From: Sporosarcina sp.
GTDB taxonomy: Bacteria > Bacillota > Bacilli > Bacillales_A > Planococcaceae
DNA: 13,770 bases
Reading direction: 5' to 3'
Assembly: GCA_029263945.1 (NCBI GenBank)
Contig: JARIDM010000069.1
Coordinates: forward strand, 1 to 13,770
The translations under genes and the position numbers were made by a program. Positions 1 through 6,191 of this stretch are shown here, in pieces (within the stretch, counting starts at the first letter, position 1; each line of letters begins with the position of its first letter). Under the pieces are notes generated by a model, which did not search any database, was not told where the DNA came from, and was given only the letters and a program-made list of their open reading frames with translations.

Positions 1-73
1 GTGTTTAAAAAACTTTAAAATCTACTAGCGAAAATTAAAATACGCACATAAAAAACATGTGAATTTCCTCATA

Positions 74-102
74 TTGACAAATGAATAGGTAAATAGTATA
101 AT
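74..102 (+). promoter_or_regulatory. Sigma-A promoter of the cytolysin gene
   Basis: TTGACA at 74-79 and TATAAT at 97-102 are separated by exactly 17 bp, so both hexamers and the spacer match the vegetative sigma-A consensus. Transcription would begin near 108-110, giving an untranslated leader of about 85 nt before the cytolysin ATG. A promoter this close to consensus should be strong unless something blocks it, and a palindrome covers the predicted start point. The hexamers and spacing are seen directly; the start point is inferred. Confidence 0.85.
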
Positions 103-104
103 TT

Positions 105-134
105 CCATAAAGATATATCAAAATATCTTTATGG
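105..134. promoter_or_regulatory. Perfect 12-bp inverted repeat over the cytolysin start point (putative operator)
   Basis: CCATAAAGATAT (105-116) and ATATCTTTATGG (123-134) are perfect inverted copies around a 6-bp loop. The repeat begins two bases after the -10 box and spans the predicted transcription start. RNA started at about 109 would lack the first bases of the left arm, so binding by a dimeric repressor to DNA fits better than an RNA hairpin, although a shortened RNA stem is still possible. I do not recognise it as CIRCE, a PlcR box, a Fur box or a SigB element. No regulator gene lies nearby in the window. Confidence 0.6.
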
Positions 135-194
135 TCATGAAGTAACGCAGTAAGGTTGTTGTAGGGATAAAATAATTAGGAATGAGGGATAACA

Positions 195-1730
195 ATGAGA
201 AAACGCTCAATTGCTAAATTAATATTAATAAGCTTTCTAGGGTTAATAGTGTTAATGCCGCAATCACTTGCTGTCTCCGCAAGTGATGCTGTCACCGCAC
301 CAGTAAAAAAGCTGGATGAATCGCTTAGTATTGACGAAGGGATTGCTAACCTAAAGTACCGTAAAGAAGAAGTGTTAGCCGCGAATGGAGACAAAATAGA
401 AAGTTTTATACCAATAGAAGGCTTATTGCAAAAAAACCAATTTATTGTCGTTGAACGTACAAAAAAGTCACTGACAACAACTCCCGTGGATATCTCGATT
501 ATTGATTCAGTAATGGATAGAACTTATCCAGGAGCTCTTCAATTTGCAGATACTGATTTCGTGAACAATCGACCTAATGTATTACAGGCGAAAAGAAAGC
601 CTTTGAATATTAGTATTGACTTACCTGGGTTAAAAAATGAAAACACGATTAAAGTAGACAATCCAACGAATGCGAATGTAAAAGGTGCAATAGATGAATT
701 ACTAGAAAAATGGTCTGATAACCATTCAGCCAGTCACACATTACCAGCGCGCATCCAATATTCAGAAGCGATGGTTCATAGCGAGTCGCAACTATCATCA
801 GCACTAAATATAAATAGTGCTGGTTTGAAAAACTCATTAGGGCTAGATTTTGAAGGGATTTCAAAAGGTGATAAAAAAACTATGGTCGCGGCCTACAAAC
901 AAATTTTTTACACAGTAAGTGCTGAGACGCCAAATAACCCTTCTGATTTATTTGATGAAAGTGTGAGTTTTAGTGAGTTAATTCGCAAAGGCGTTAGTAA
1001 TGAAAAACCGCCAATGATGGTCGCTAATGTCGCTTTTGGCAGAACCATATACGTGAAATTAGAAACGACTTCAAAAGAAAAAGAAGTTCAAGCCGCTTTT
1101 AAAGCGTTACTCAGTGGAAATGGCGTAGACGTAAAAGGTAAATATAAAGAGATTTTAGATGACAGTACGTTCACAGCGGTTGTGCTTGGCGGGGATTCGA
1201 AAGAGCATAATAAAGTTGTGACAACAAATTTTGATGAGATTAAAGATGTAATAAGAAACAATGCAGAGTTTAGCCTTAAAAATCCAGCTTACCCTATGTC
1301 GTACACGAGTACTTTTTTGAAAGACAACTCAATTGCAGCTGTTCACAATCATACAGAGTATATCGAAACACAATCGACGGCATATTCCAGTGGAAAAATC
1401 AATATCGATCACCGTGGTGCTTATGTCGCTCAATTTGAGATTACTTGGGACGAAGTAAGCTATGATGATGAAGGCAAAGAAGTATTAGAGTCAAAAGCGT
1501 GGCACGATAATTGGCAAGACAAAACTGCTCGTTTCACATCTACTATGCACTTGCCAGCAAATGCAACTAATATTCGAATTCTTGCAAGAGAAAGTACGGG
1601 GCTTGCTTGGGATTGGTGGAGAACGGTAATAGATGAATACAATGTTCCGTTGTCTAAAGAAATTAACGTATCCATTGGTGGAACAACTTTAAGTCCAACG
1701 GGTAGCATTGACTATCTATCAAAGGATTAA
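195..1730 (+). CDS. Secreted cholesterol-dependent cytolysin, cysteine-free variant
   Basis: Pore-forming toxin of the thiol-activated (cholesterol-dependent) cytolysin family, which binds membrane cholesterol, oligomerises and inserts a large beta-barrel. The 511 residues fit the family. Residues 1-29 are a Sec signal peptide (MRKR, hydrophobic core, likely cut after Val-Ser-Ala29). The core closely follows perfringolysin O as I remember it: the pair equivalent to its Tyr181/Phe318 is Tyr189/Phe326, TMH1 and TMH2 fall near 198-225 and 296-319, and domain 4 begins near 402. The signature undecapeptide is ESTGLAWDWWR at 466-476, with Ser467 for the usual Cys and Asp473 for Glu. The cholesterol-recognition pair Thr498-Leu499 is kept. 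There is no cysteine anywhere in the protein. GAGGGA at 184-189 supports the ATG. The gene is monocistronic, with its own promoter and terminator, and shows no frameshift. Family assignment is very secure; activity is not shown by sequence. Confidence 0.96.
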   Translation: MRKRSIAKLILISFLGLIVLMPQSLAVSASDAVTAPVKKLDESLSIDEGIANLKYRKEEVLAANGDKIESFIPIEGLLQKNQFIVVERTKKSLTTTPVDISIIDSVMDRTYPGALQFADTDFVNNRPNVLQAKRKPLNISIDLPGLKNENTIKVDNPTNANVKGAIDELLEKWSDNHSASHTLPARIQYSEAMVHSESQLSSALNINSAGLKNSLGLDFEGISKGDKKTMVAAYKQIFYTVSAETPNNPSDLFDESVSFSELIRKGVSNEKPPMMVANVAFGRTIYVKLETTSKEKEVQAAFKALLSGNGVDVKGKYKEILDDSTFTAVVLGGDSKEHNKVVTTNFDEIKDVIRNNAEFSLKNPAYPMSYTSTFLKDNSIAAVHNHTEYIETQSTAYSSGKINIDHRGAYVAQFEITWDEVSYDDEGKEVLESKAWHDNWQDKTARFTSTMHLPANATNIRILARESTGLAWDWWRTVIDEYNVPLSKEINVSIGGTTLSPTGSIDYLSKD

Positions 1731-2035
1731 GTTAATTGGGTACTACAAAATTTTTGTTCCTGAAAAGAAGAAAGTTATTTACTTATGGAAGATTCTAAGA
1801 GAAGTTTGTAAAATATAACTTTTTTGGGGAATGCATTCGGAATAGCCGTCTTTGTCGATTTAATCAATCGCACAGACGGCTTTTTTTGGTTTATTTTAGA
1901 ATATTTGTATGGTCAATAAATCCGAGCTACTGATTTTCAGTATTTTTGAGTTATGAATAAATGTTGTTAAATTAATAGCTAAAATTTCTTATAATGATTT
2001 ACAGGTTGTAGCTTGTTAATAATTAGTAAATCCTT
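1731..2035. other. 305-bp intergenic region between convergent genes
   Basis: No coding sequence with a ribosome binding site was found here. It holds the cytolysin terminator (1845-1887), a 10-bp palindrome GAATGCATTC at 1829-1838 just before it, and an AT-rich stretch with a 7-bp inverted repeat GATTTAC (1996-2002) / GTAAATC (2026-2032) just beyond the stop codon of the reverse-strand gene. The last repeat has a 23-nt loop and no T-run on either strand, so calling it a terminator is not justified. Confidence 0.5.
1845..1887 (+). terminator. Intrinsic terminator of the cytolysin gene
   Basis: GCCGTCT (1845-1851) pairs with AGACGGC (1874-1880), and seven T residues follow directly (1881-1887). 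An inner helix CGATT (1856-1860) / AATCG (1866-1870) extends the hairpin. It lies 114 bp past the cytolysin stop codon, which makes that gene a single-gene transcription unit. Confidence 0.88.
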
Positions 2036-2365
2036 TTATTCATCTACATGACTAGATAATTCCGTATGCGCGAGATTGAAGAATTGATCCACTAAATTAT
2101 AAATTGTCATGAGCCCGCAAAGGACTATAAATTCAGGTGGGAACTGAATTGGATGTGTGTCATCATCCTTCGTTAAGACATCATAATCTTTCCAGAAAAG
2201 TGTTGTGATATTGTTTAAATGTAACTGATGTTTTTGGGAATTATAGTCGACAGAGTGCTTTAGATCATTTGCAAGCTCAGTGACAGCGTGCATGATAATC
2301 TTACGTTCTTCAGTTGTCCATGAAATTCGATGTAGAGGAATCGAAAGCAATAGCGTTTGAATCAT
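2036..2365 (-). CDS. Hypothetical protein, 109 residues
   Basis: I do not recognise this protein. It is the only reverse-strand candidate in an otherwise gene-free stretch, runs 109 codons and reads like a genuine mostly helical polypeptide: a charged middle (Lys-Asp-Tyr-Asp, Thr-Lys-Asp-Asp-Asp) followed by a hydrophobic, probably amphipathic C-terminal helix around residues 80-100 (FIVLCGLMTIYNLVDQF). No signal peptide or full membrane helix is clear. An in-frame stop lies seven codons upstream of the ATG, so the start cannot move far outward, and no good Shine-Dalgarno precedes it or the internal Met25. It is convergent with the cytolysin gene and divergent from the antiporter gene. Coding status is moderately likely; it could also be a decayed fragment. 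Confidence 0.45.
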   Translation of the reverse strand: MIQTLLLSIPLHRISWTTEERKIIMHAVTELANDLKHSVDYNSQKHQLHLNNITTLFWKDYDVLTKDDDTHPIQFPPEFIVLCGLMTIYNLVDQFFNLAHTELSSHVDE

Positions 2366-2443
2366 GAGTGTGCATTTTCGTTTTCAATCTTTCAATTTAG
2401 GGAATGGATGGTTTAACAAAGTTAGTAAAAGGAGTGTGAGCGT

Positions 2444-3634
2444 TTGAGCGCTTTGCAAGTACTTATATTAATCACCATCGGCTACATTGCAATGACCCTC
2501 GATACAAAAAAGAAAAACTTTCCGTTGCCTGTATTTCTCGTAGCAATTGGATTCGGCTTATCATTCGTCCCTTACTTTGGAAGCATCCATATTTCCAAAG
2601 AAATCATTTATAATATATTTTTACCTGGTCTGTTATTCATATCAGCGTATCACTACTCTGCAAAATCGTTAAAAAAGCATATTAAAATAATTGCCACACT
2701 CAGCACGGTAGGCTTACTTCTGACAGCAGTCATGTTGGGACTTATCATATACTGGATTGGTGAAGGGATTGGAATTTCGCTGGTCGGAGCGATGTTGGTT
2801 GCTTCTATTCTGACGCCAACCGATCCGGTTTCTGTTGTATCGATATTGAAAAAGTCTTTAGACGATTCTTCGGTTTCGGATATTGTCGACGGTGAATCAA
2901 TGATTAATGATGGAACAAGTGTCGTTTTGTTTACTGTGTTGCTAACGATGTTCACAAAAAGGCAACCGTTTGAGTTCTGGCCATTTGTAGGCGAGTTTGT
3001 CACTGTATCACTTGGTGGAATCGTGACGGGGTTCATCTCAGGTTGGATTGTTTCTAAAGCAATTCATTTCTCTTCGCAACGAGAAAACCAAGTATTGCTC
3101 AGTATCATTATTGCATATGGCGCATTTCATTTAGCAGAAATATTTGGGTTTTCGGGTGTGTTGGCGACGGTTGCTGCAGGTATCATGCTATCTGCTGAAC
3201 TTGAACGTGCAGATGAGGAAGACGTGCACAGAGAGTCATTGAATGGGTTTTGGGAAGTGGCGGAACCAGGATTGCTTTCGATTTTATTTTTGGTCATTGG
3301 GATCACAGCAGCAGATTATCTATTGGCTTTTTCGAATTGGTTCCTCGCAGGTGCAATTTTCATCACATCGATTATCGCTCGGTTTATTATAATTATTAGT
3401 ACAATGCAGTTGTTTTCTGGTTACCGAAAATTAGTAGATGCTAAAAAAGCTTCACTTATTTCCTGGGCAGGCATTCGGGGGACGATGTCTATTTTCTTAT
3501 TACTAAGTTTGGCAGATGCGACAGATCAGTCAGCGGATTTGCTTGTTTCACTAGGGTTTGCTGTCGTTTTACTTTCACTAGTCATCCAAAGCATTGGCAT
3601 CTATCCACTTTCAAAGACACTTGAAAAGGCGTGA
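2444..3634 (+). CDS. CPA1-family Na+(K+)/H+ antiporter (NhaP-like)
   Basis: Integral membrane exchanger of monovalent cations for protons, expected to act in pH and salt homeostasis. At 396 residues it is almost entirely membrane-spanning (about 12-13 hydrophobic segments) and lacks the long cytoplasmic C-terminal tail of larger CPA1 members. Family motifs are visible: FLPGLLF at 59-65, TPTDP at 124-128 (Asp127), GESMINDG at 150-157 with the Asn155-Asp156 ion-binding pair, FSGVLATVAAG at 236-246, Arg313 in IIARF, and SWAGIRGTMS at 340-349. Translation starts at TTG, set by AAAAGGAG at 2427-2434 nine bases upstream; no in-frame ATG fits better. The cation preference cannot be read from the sequence. 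It appears to be a lone gene, as no partner subunits are adjacent. Confidence 0.93.
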   Translation: MSALQVLILITIGYIAMTLDTKKKNFPLPVFLVAIGFGLSFVPYFGSIHISKEIIYNIFLPGLLFISAYHYSAKSLKKHIKIIATLSTVGLLLTAVMLGLIIYWIGEGIGISLVGAMLVASILTPTDPVSVVSILKKSLDDSSVSDIVDGESMINDGTSVVLFTVLLTMFTKRQPFEFWPFVGEFVTVSLGGIVTGFISGWIVSKAIHFSSQRENQVLLSIIIAYGAFHLAEIFGFSGVLATVAAGIMLSAELERADEEDVHRESLNGFWEVAEPGLLSILFLVIGITAADYLLAFSNWFLAGAIFITSIIARFIIIISTMQLFSGYRKLVDAKKASLISWAGIRGTMSIFLLLSLADATDQSADLLVSLGFAVVLLSLVIQSIGIYPLSKTLEKA

Positions 3635-3724
3635 ATTCAATTTTGTCCATTCATCTTTATGCACAATTAAAAGGTAATTGTTTGGAAATGTCCTGAGGGT
3701 GGAAGACAGTGAGTGAGTGTACTA

Positions 3725-3754
3725 TGGAAATTTACTTTTAATGTCCGATATATT
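3725..3754 (+). promoter_or_regulatory. Candidate promoter of the 189-residue protein gene
   Basis: TGGAAA (3725-3730) and TATATT (3749-3754) lie 18 bp apart, upstream of the strong ribosome binding site at 3783. The -10 hexamer is good and the -35 only fair, in an AT-rich stretch where chance matches are common. A nearby small palindrome ACAATTA/TAATTGT (3663-3669, 3675-3681) may be unrelated. Confidence 0.35.
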
Positions 3755-3782
3755 AAATAACTCAACTCACTTTAAAAATACG

Positions 3783-3790
3783 AAGGAGGA
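3783..3790 (+). promoter_or_regulatory. Ribosome binding site fixing the start at 3798
   Basis: AAGGAGGA is close to a perfect anti-16S match, seven bases before the ATG at 3798. The open reading frame extends back to a GTG at 3717, but that codon has no such site. The shorter start is therefore chosen, removing 27 residues from the maximal reading frame. Confidence 0.85.
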
Positions 3791-3797
3791 AGAAAAT

Positions 3798-4367
3798 ATG
3801 AAAATCACACCAAATCAACCTATATTTAAAACCCCTCAACCACTTGAACCTGCTACTGTGAAAAAAGAAGAAGCGAAGAATCAAGAGTCCGTGCATAAAC
3901 AACAAGTCGATCAGTATATTCCGTCGGATAAACAAGAAAGTGTTACGTATAAAAAACCTACAACTAAAGTTGATATGGCAACGATTGAGCAACTTAAAAT
4001 GGAAAGTGAAAAAGCGCATGAACAGTTGCGGAATTTAGTTCGTCAACTTCTCGAAAGACAAGGACTCACAATGGAAGATGTCACAAGCGGCAAACGCGAA
4101 TTTGTTGTAGGTGAGCAAGCGCGTACGGAAGCACAAGCCGCCATCGGAGAAGGTGGGGAGCAAAGCGCTGAAAAAGTGAGTGACCGCATCTTAGAATTTG
4201 CCAATGCGATATCTGGCGGAGACAAATCTAAGTTTGAACTTCTAAAGAATGCAATTGAGCAAGGGTTTAGCGAAGCGAAGAAAGCGTTAGGCGGAACGCT
4301 TCCGGAAGTTTCGCAGAAAACGTATGATTTAGTGATGGACAAGTTAGACAAATGGAAAGAAGCTTAA
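3798..4367 (+). CDS. Hypothetical soluble protein, 189 residues, disordered N-terminus and helical C-terminus
   Basis: Function not recognised. The first 60 residues are rich in Lys, Glu, Gln and Pro and are probably disordered, including DQYIPSDK at 38-45. Residues 60-90 form a strongly predicted helix (TIEQLKMESEKAHEQLRNL and following). The C-terminal part, 120-189, has a pattern of glycine turns between helices (DRILEFANAISGGD, IEQGFSEAKKALGG, LPEVSQKTYDLVMDKL). That C-terminal pattern, and the YIPSD stretch, remind me of proteins carrying DUF5610, but this is recollection and unverified. There is no signal peptide, cysteine or membrane segment. The gene stands alone with a strong ribosome binding site and a following terminator, so it is probably well expressed and cytoplasmic. 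Confidence 0.8.
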   Translation: MKITPNQPIFKTPQPLEPATVKKEEAKNQESVHKQQVDQYIPSDKQESVTYKKPTTKVDMATIEQLKMESEKAHEQLRNLVRQLLERQGLTMEDVTSGKREFVVGEQARTEAQAAIGEGGEQSAEKVSDRILEFANAISGGDKSKFELLKNAIEQGFSEAKKALGGTLPEVSQKTYDLVMDKLDKWKEA

Positions 4368-4378
4368 ATCTTCATAAA

Positions 4379-4433
4379 GTGTGCTAGACCGTTCCGAATG
4401 CAAATGCATATGGGAGGCCGAGCACTCTTTTTT
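4379..4433 (+). terminator. Probable terminator after the 189-residue protein gene
   Basis: GTGCT (4381-4385) pairs with AGCAC (4421-4425), with a further G-C pair at 4379/4427 across a T-T mismatch, followed by six T residues (4428-4433). The 35-nt loop is large and contains smaller complementary pieces. It begins just after the TAA of the preceding gene, where a terminator is expected. Confidence 0.55.
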
Positions 4434-4451
4434 CTTTATTTGTATCATGTT

Positions 4452-4490
4452 AAGGTTGACATCAACTACCTGGTAGATGTAAGGTTGTCA
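4452..4490. promoter_or_regulatory. Direct repeats flanking a small palindrome upstream of the efflux gene
   Basis: AAGGTTGACA (4452-4461) and AAGGTTGTCA (4481-4490) match at 9 of 10 positions. Between them is the palindrome CTACC-T-GGTAG (4466-4476), with flanking ACAT/ATGT adding partial symmetry. The block lies about 25 bp upstream of the candidate promoter. It could be a site for an activator or repressor of the transporter. The symmetry is seen; the regulatory role is inferred. Confidence 0.35.
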
Positions 4491-4513
4491 AACTAACTAT
4501 CTATAAGGAAGAG

Positions 4514-4542
4514 TTGGAATGCACGATTCCTAGTATTATAAC
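4514..4542 (+). promoter_or_regulatory. Candidate sigma-A promoter of the efflux transporter
   Basis: TTGGAA (4514-4519) and TATAAC (4537-4542) are spaced by 17 bp, matching consensus at four and five of six positions. The start point would fall near 4549, about 54 nt before the TTG start codon. Confidence 0.5.
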
Positions 4543-4549
4543 TACTTAG

Positions 4550-4582
4550 TTAGCGTGCTAATGATATATACGTTTTGTATAT
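4550..4582. promoter_or_regulatory. Two inverted repeats in the efflux gene leader
   Basis: TTAGC-GT-GCTAA (4550-4561) sits at the predicted start point. ATATAC (4566-4571) and GTATAT (4577-4582) form a second perfect repeat around GTTTT, ending two bases before the AAAAGGAG ribosome binding site. The first looks like an operator half-site pair. The second could be an operator or a weak RNA stem next to the ribosome binding site. Efflux genes of this class are often repressed by local TetR- or MarR-type regulators, but no such gene is in the window. Confidence 0.35.
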
Positions 4583-4602
4583 GAAAAGGAGCGTTTCATT
4601 TA

Positions 4603-6042
4603 TTGGTTGAAAATGAAAGTAAAAACTTAAATGTAGGGTTAATCTTAACGGTTTTATTAGTTGGTGCAATTGCGGCAATTTTAAACCAAACCGTATTAAA
4701 CGTAGCCCTACCAACTTTATCTACGGAATTTGATGTCTCAACAACGACGGCGCAGTGGTTGGTTACCTTATATATGCTGGTAAATGGAATCTTCATCCCT
4801 GTGACAGCATTTCTTATGGCACGATTTTCAACCCGTCAACTCTTTTTCACGTCTATGATCGTATTTTCCCTAGGAACGATTTTATGTGGTTTTGCACCAA
4901 CTTTCGGTATTTTATTAACTGGAAGAGTTGTGCAAGCAATGGGAGCAGGAATTGTCATGCCCCTTTTAATTAGCGTGGTATTTAAGTTGTTCCCGGTTGA
5001 TAAACGGGGTGCGGCGATGGGAATTGTAGGTGTCGCAATTATGTTTGCACCTGCTGTAGGACCAACGTTATCGGGTTTACTGATTTCGACTTTGTCATGG
5101 CGCTATATCTTCTTTGCGATATTACCGTTTTCAATCACTGCTTTAATCGCTTCTTTCTTCATCCTCAAGAATGTCTCAGAGCCAACATCTGCTCAACTTG
5201 ATGTGCTCGGTGTTATTGCATCGACTTTCGGTTTTGGTGGCATATTATATGGATTTGGAATTGCAGGACAAGCAGGTTGGGGAAGTGTAACTGTAATTAG
5301 TGCACTCAGTGTTGGTGTAATAGGCCTCATCTTGTTTGTGATTCGTCAGTTGACAATAGATTATCCTTTAATTGACCTAAGAATTTTCAAGTCAATTGAG
5401 TTTACTTATTCGGTGATTATAACCTTTTTTGTAAATGGGGTTTCTTATTCAGCAATGATTTTACTTCCGATATATTTGCAAACCAATCGTGGATTGAGTG
5501 CATTAGAATCGGGTATCTTCATGCTACCAGGGAGTATTGTTATGGCAATATTGTCACCTGTTGCGGGGAAAATGTTTGACCGCTACGGCATAAAATGGAT
5601 TGGGATTTTCGGTACAGTTGTGCTCGTACTTGCAACGGCCGTCTATACGAATTTAACGTATACTTCAGGGATTATTTTACTTTCGATGGTCTATGTTGTT
5701 CGTTCAGTTGGTTTAACATTTGTGACGATGCCCATGACAACAGTCGGTTTAAATTCATTGCCAGGTAGGTTACACGGAGATGGAACTGCAATGCAAAGTA
5801 CAATCCAAGCAATTGCTGGTGCGATTGGAACAGCAGTCATGATGACAATCATGTCAACCCAAACAAATTTATTTATGCGTACGGCTACGGAGGGACAAAC
5901 TGAGTCAGATGGCATATTATATGGGATTAATAGTGCATTTCTAGGCGCCTTAGCATTTGGCATGATTGCAGTTTTCATCATGCTGCTTCTTTCGTGGTCT
6001 ATCCATAAAAGAATGAAAAAAGAATCCCTGCGCATACAATAA
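4603..6042 (+). CDS. DHA2-family (14-helix) MFS multidrug efflux transporter, LmrB/EmrB-like
   Basis: Proton-driven drug exporter of the major facilitator superfamily in the cytoplasmic membrane; substrate unknown. The 479 residues and about 14 hydrophobic segments are the DHA2 layout. Helix 1 carries LNQTVLNVALP (27-37); the usual helix-1 Asp of this motif is Asn28, which as I recall also occurs in LmrB-type exporters. The drug:H+ antiporter motif C appears as GVAIMFAPAVGPTLSG at 143-158, and GRVVQAMGAG (107-116) is the conserved helix-4 stretch. Motif A is degenerate (ARFSTRQLF, 73-81). A short basic tail ends the protein. Translation begins at TTG with AAAAGGAG at 4584-4591, 11 bases upstream, slightly long. 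It is a single gene between hairpins, with no adjacent regulator or membrane-fusion partner. Confidence 0.93.
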   Translation: MVENESKNLNVGLILTVLLVGAIAAILNQTVLNVALPTLSTEFDVSTTTAQWLVTLYMLVNGIFIPVTAFLMARFSTRQLFFTSMIVFSLGTILCGFAPTFGILLTGRVVQAMGAGIVMPLLISVVFKLFPVDKRGAAMGIVGVAIMFAPAVGPTLSGLLISTLSWRYIFFAILPFSITALIASFFILKNVSEPTSAQLDVLGVIASTFGFGGILYGFGIAGQAGWGSVTVISALSVGVIGLILFVIRQLTIDYPLIDLRIFKSIEFTYSVIITFFVNGVSYSAMILLPIYLQTNRGLSALESGIFMLPGSIVMAILSPVAGKMFDRYGIKWIGIFGTVVLVLATAVYTNLTYTSGIILLSMVYVVRSVGLTFVTMPMTTVGLNSLPGRLHGDGTAMQSTIQAIAGAIGTAVMMTIMSTQTNLFMRTATEGQTESDGILYGINSAFLGALAFGMIAVFIMLLLSWSIHKRMKKESLRIQ

Positions 6043-6063
6043 ACGAGTTTGATCATCCATAAA

Positions 6064-6094
6064 AAAATAGGGTATGACGTATAACACCTATTTT
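6064..6094 (+). terminator. First hairpin after the efflux gene
   Basis: AAAATAGG (6064-6071) pairs with CCTATTTT (6087-6094), 21 bp past the stop codon. The stem is A/T-rich with only two G-C pairs and a 15-nt loop, so on its own it would be a weak terminator; it may act together with the next hairpin. Confidence 0.4.
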
Positions 6095-6098
6095 ATAT

Positions 6099-6136
6099 AA
6101 GAAAAAGCATTGCATGTTGACGCAATGCTTTTTCTT
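6099..6136. terminator. Strong, symmetric terminator hairpin
   Basis: A perfect 15-bp stem, AAGAAAAAGCATTGC (6099-6113) with GCAATGCTTTTTCTT (6122-6136), encloses an 8-nt loop. The T-run is part of the right arm and the matching A-run lies in the left arm, so it could stop transcription from either side. It closes the accessory block and shields the heat-shock locus from upstream transcription. Confidence 0.8.
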
Positions 6137-6162
6137 ACGTTTAGCCCTTCGATACGCAACGT

Positions 6163-6191
6163 TTGTATGAAATTCGAGGATGCGGTATAAT
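6163..6191 (+). promoter_or_regulatory. Candidate promoter upstream of hemW
   Basis: A perfect TATAAT at 6186-6191 is preceded by TTGTAT at 6163-6168 with 17-bp spacing. The -10 is excellent and the -35 matches only its first three bases. Transcription would begin near 6198, leaving a leader of about 130 nt before hemW that contains a terminator-like hairpin. Confidence 0.55.

Noticed and set aside
1964..1995. TTGTTA ... TATAAT promoter-like pair on the forward strand
   Set aside because: The spacer is 20 bp and no forward gene follows within 440 bp; the area is A/T-rich, so a chance TATAAT is likely.
3678..3702. SigB-like promoter (GTTTGG ... GGGTGG)
   Set aside because: The spacing is too short and the second element departs from GGGTAT, so the match is not better than chance.
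3717..3797. Upstream GTG extension of the 189-residue protein (27 extra residues)
   Set aside because: The GTG has no Shine-Dalgarno, whereas the ATG at 3798 has AAGGAGGA at ideal spacing. The extra segment also contains the candidate promoter.
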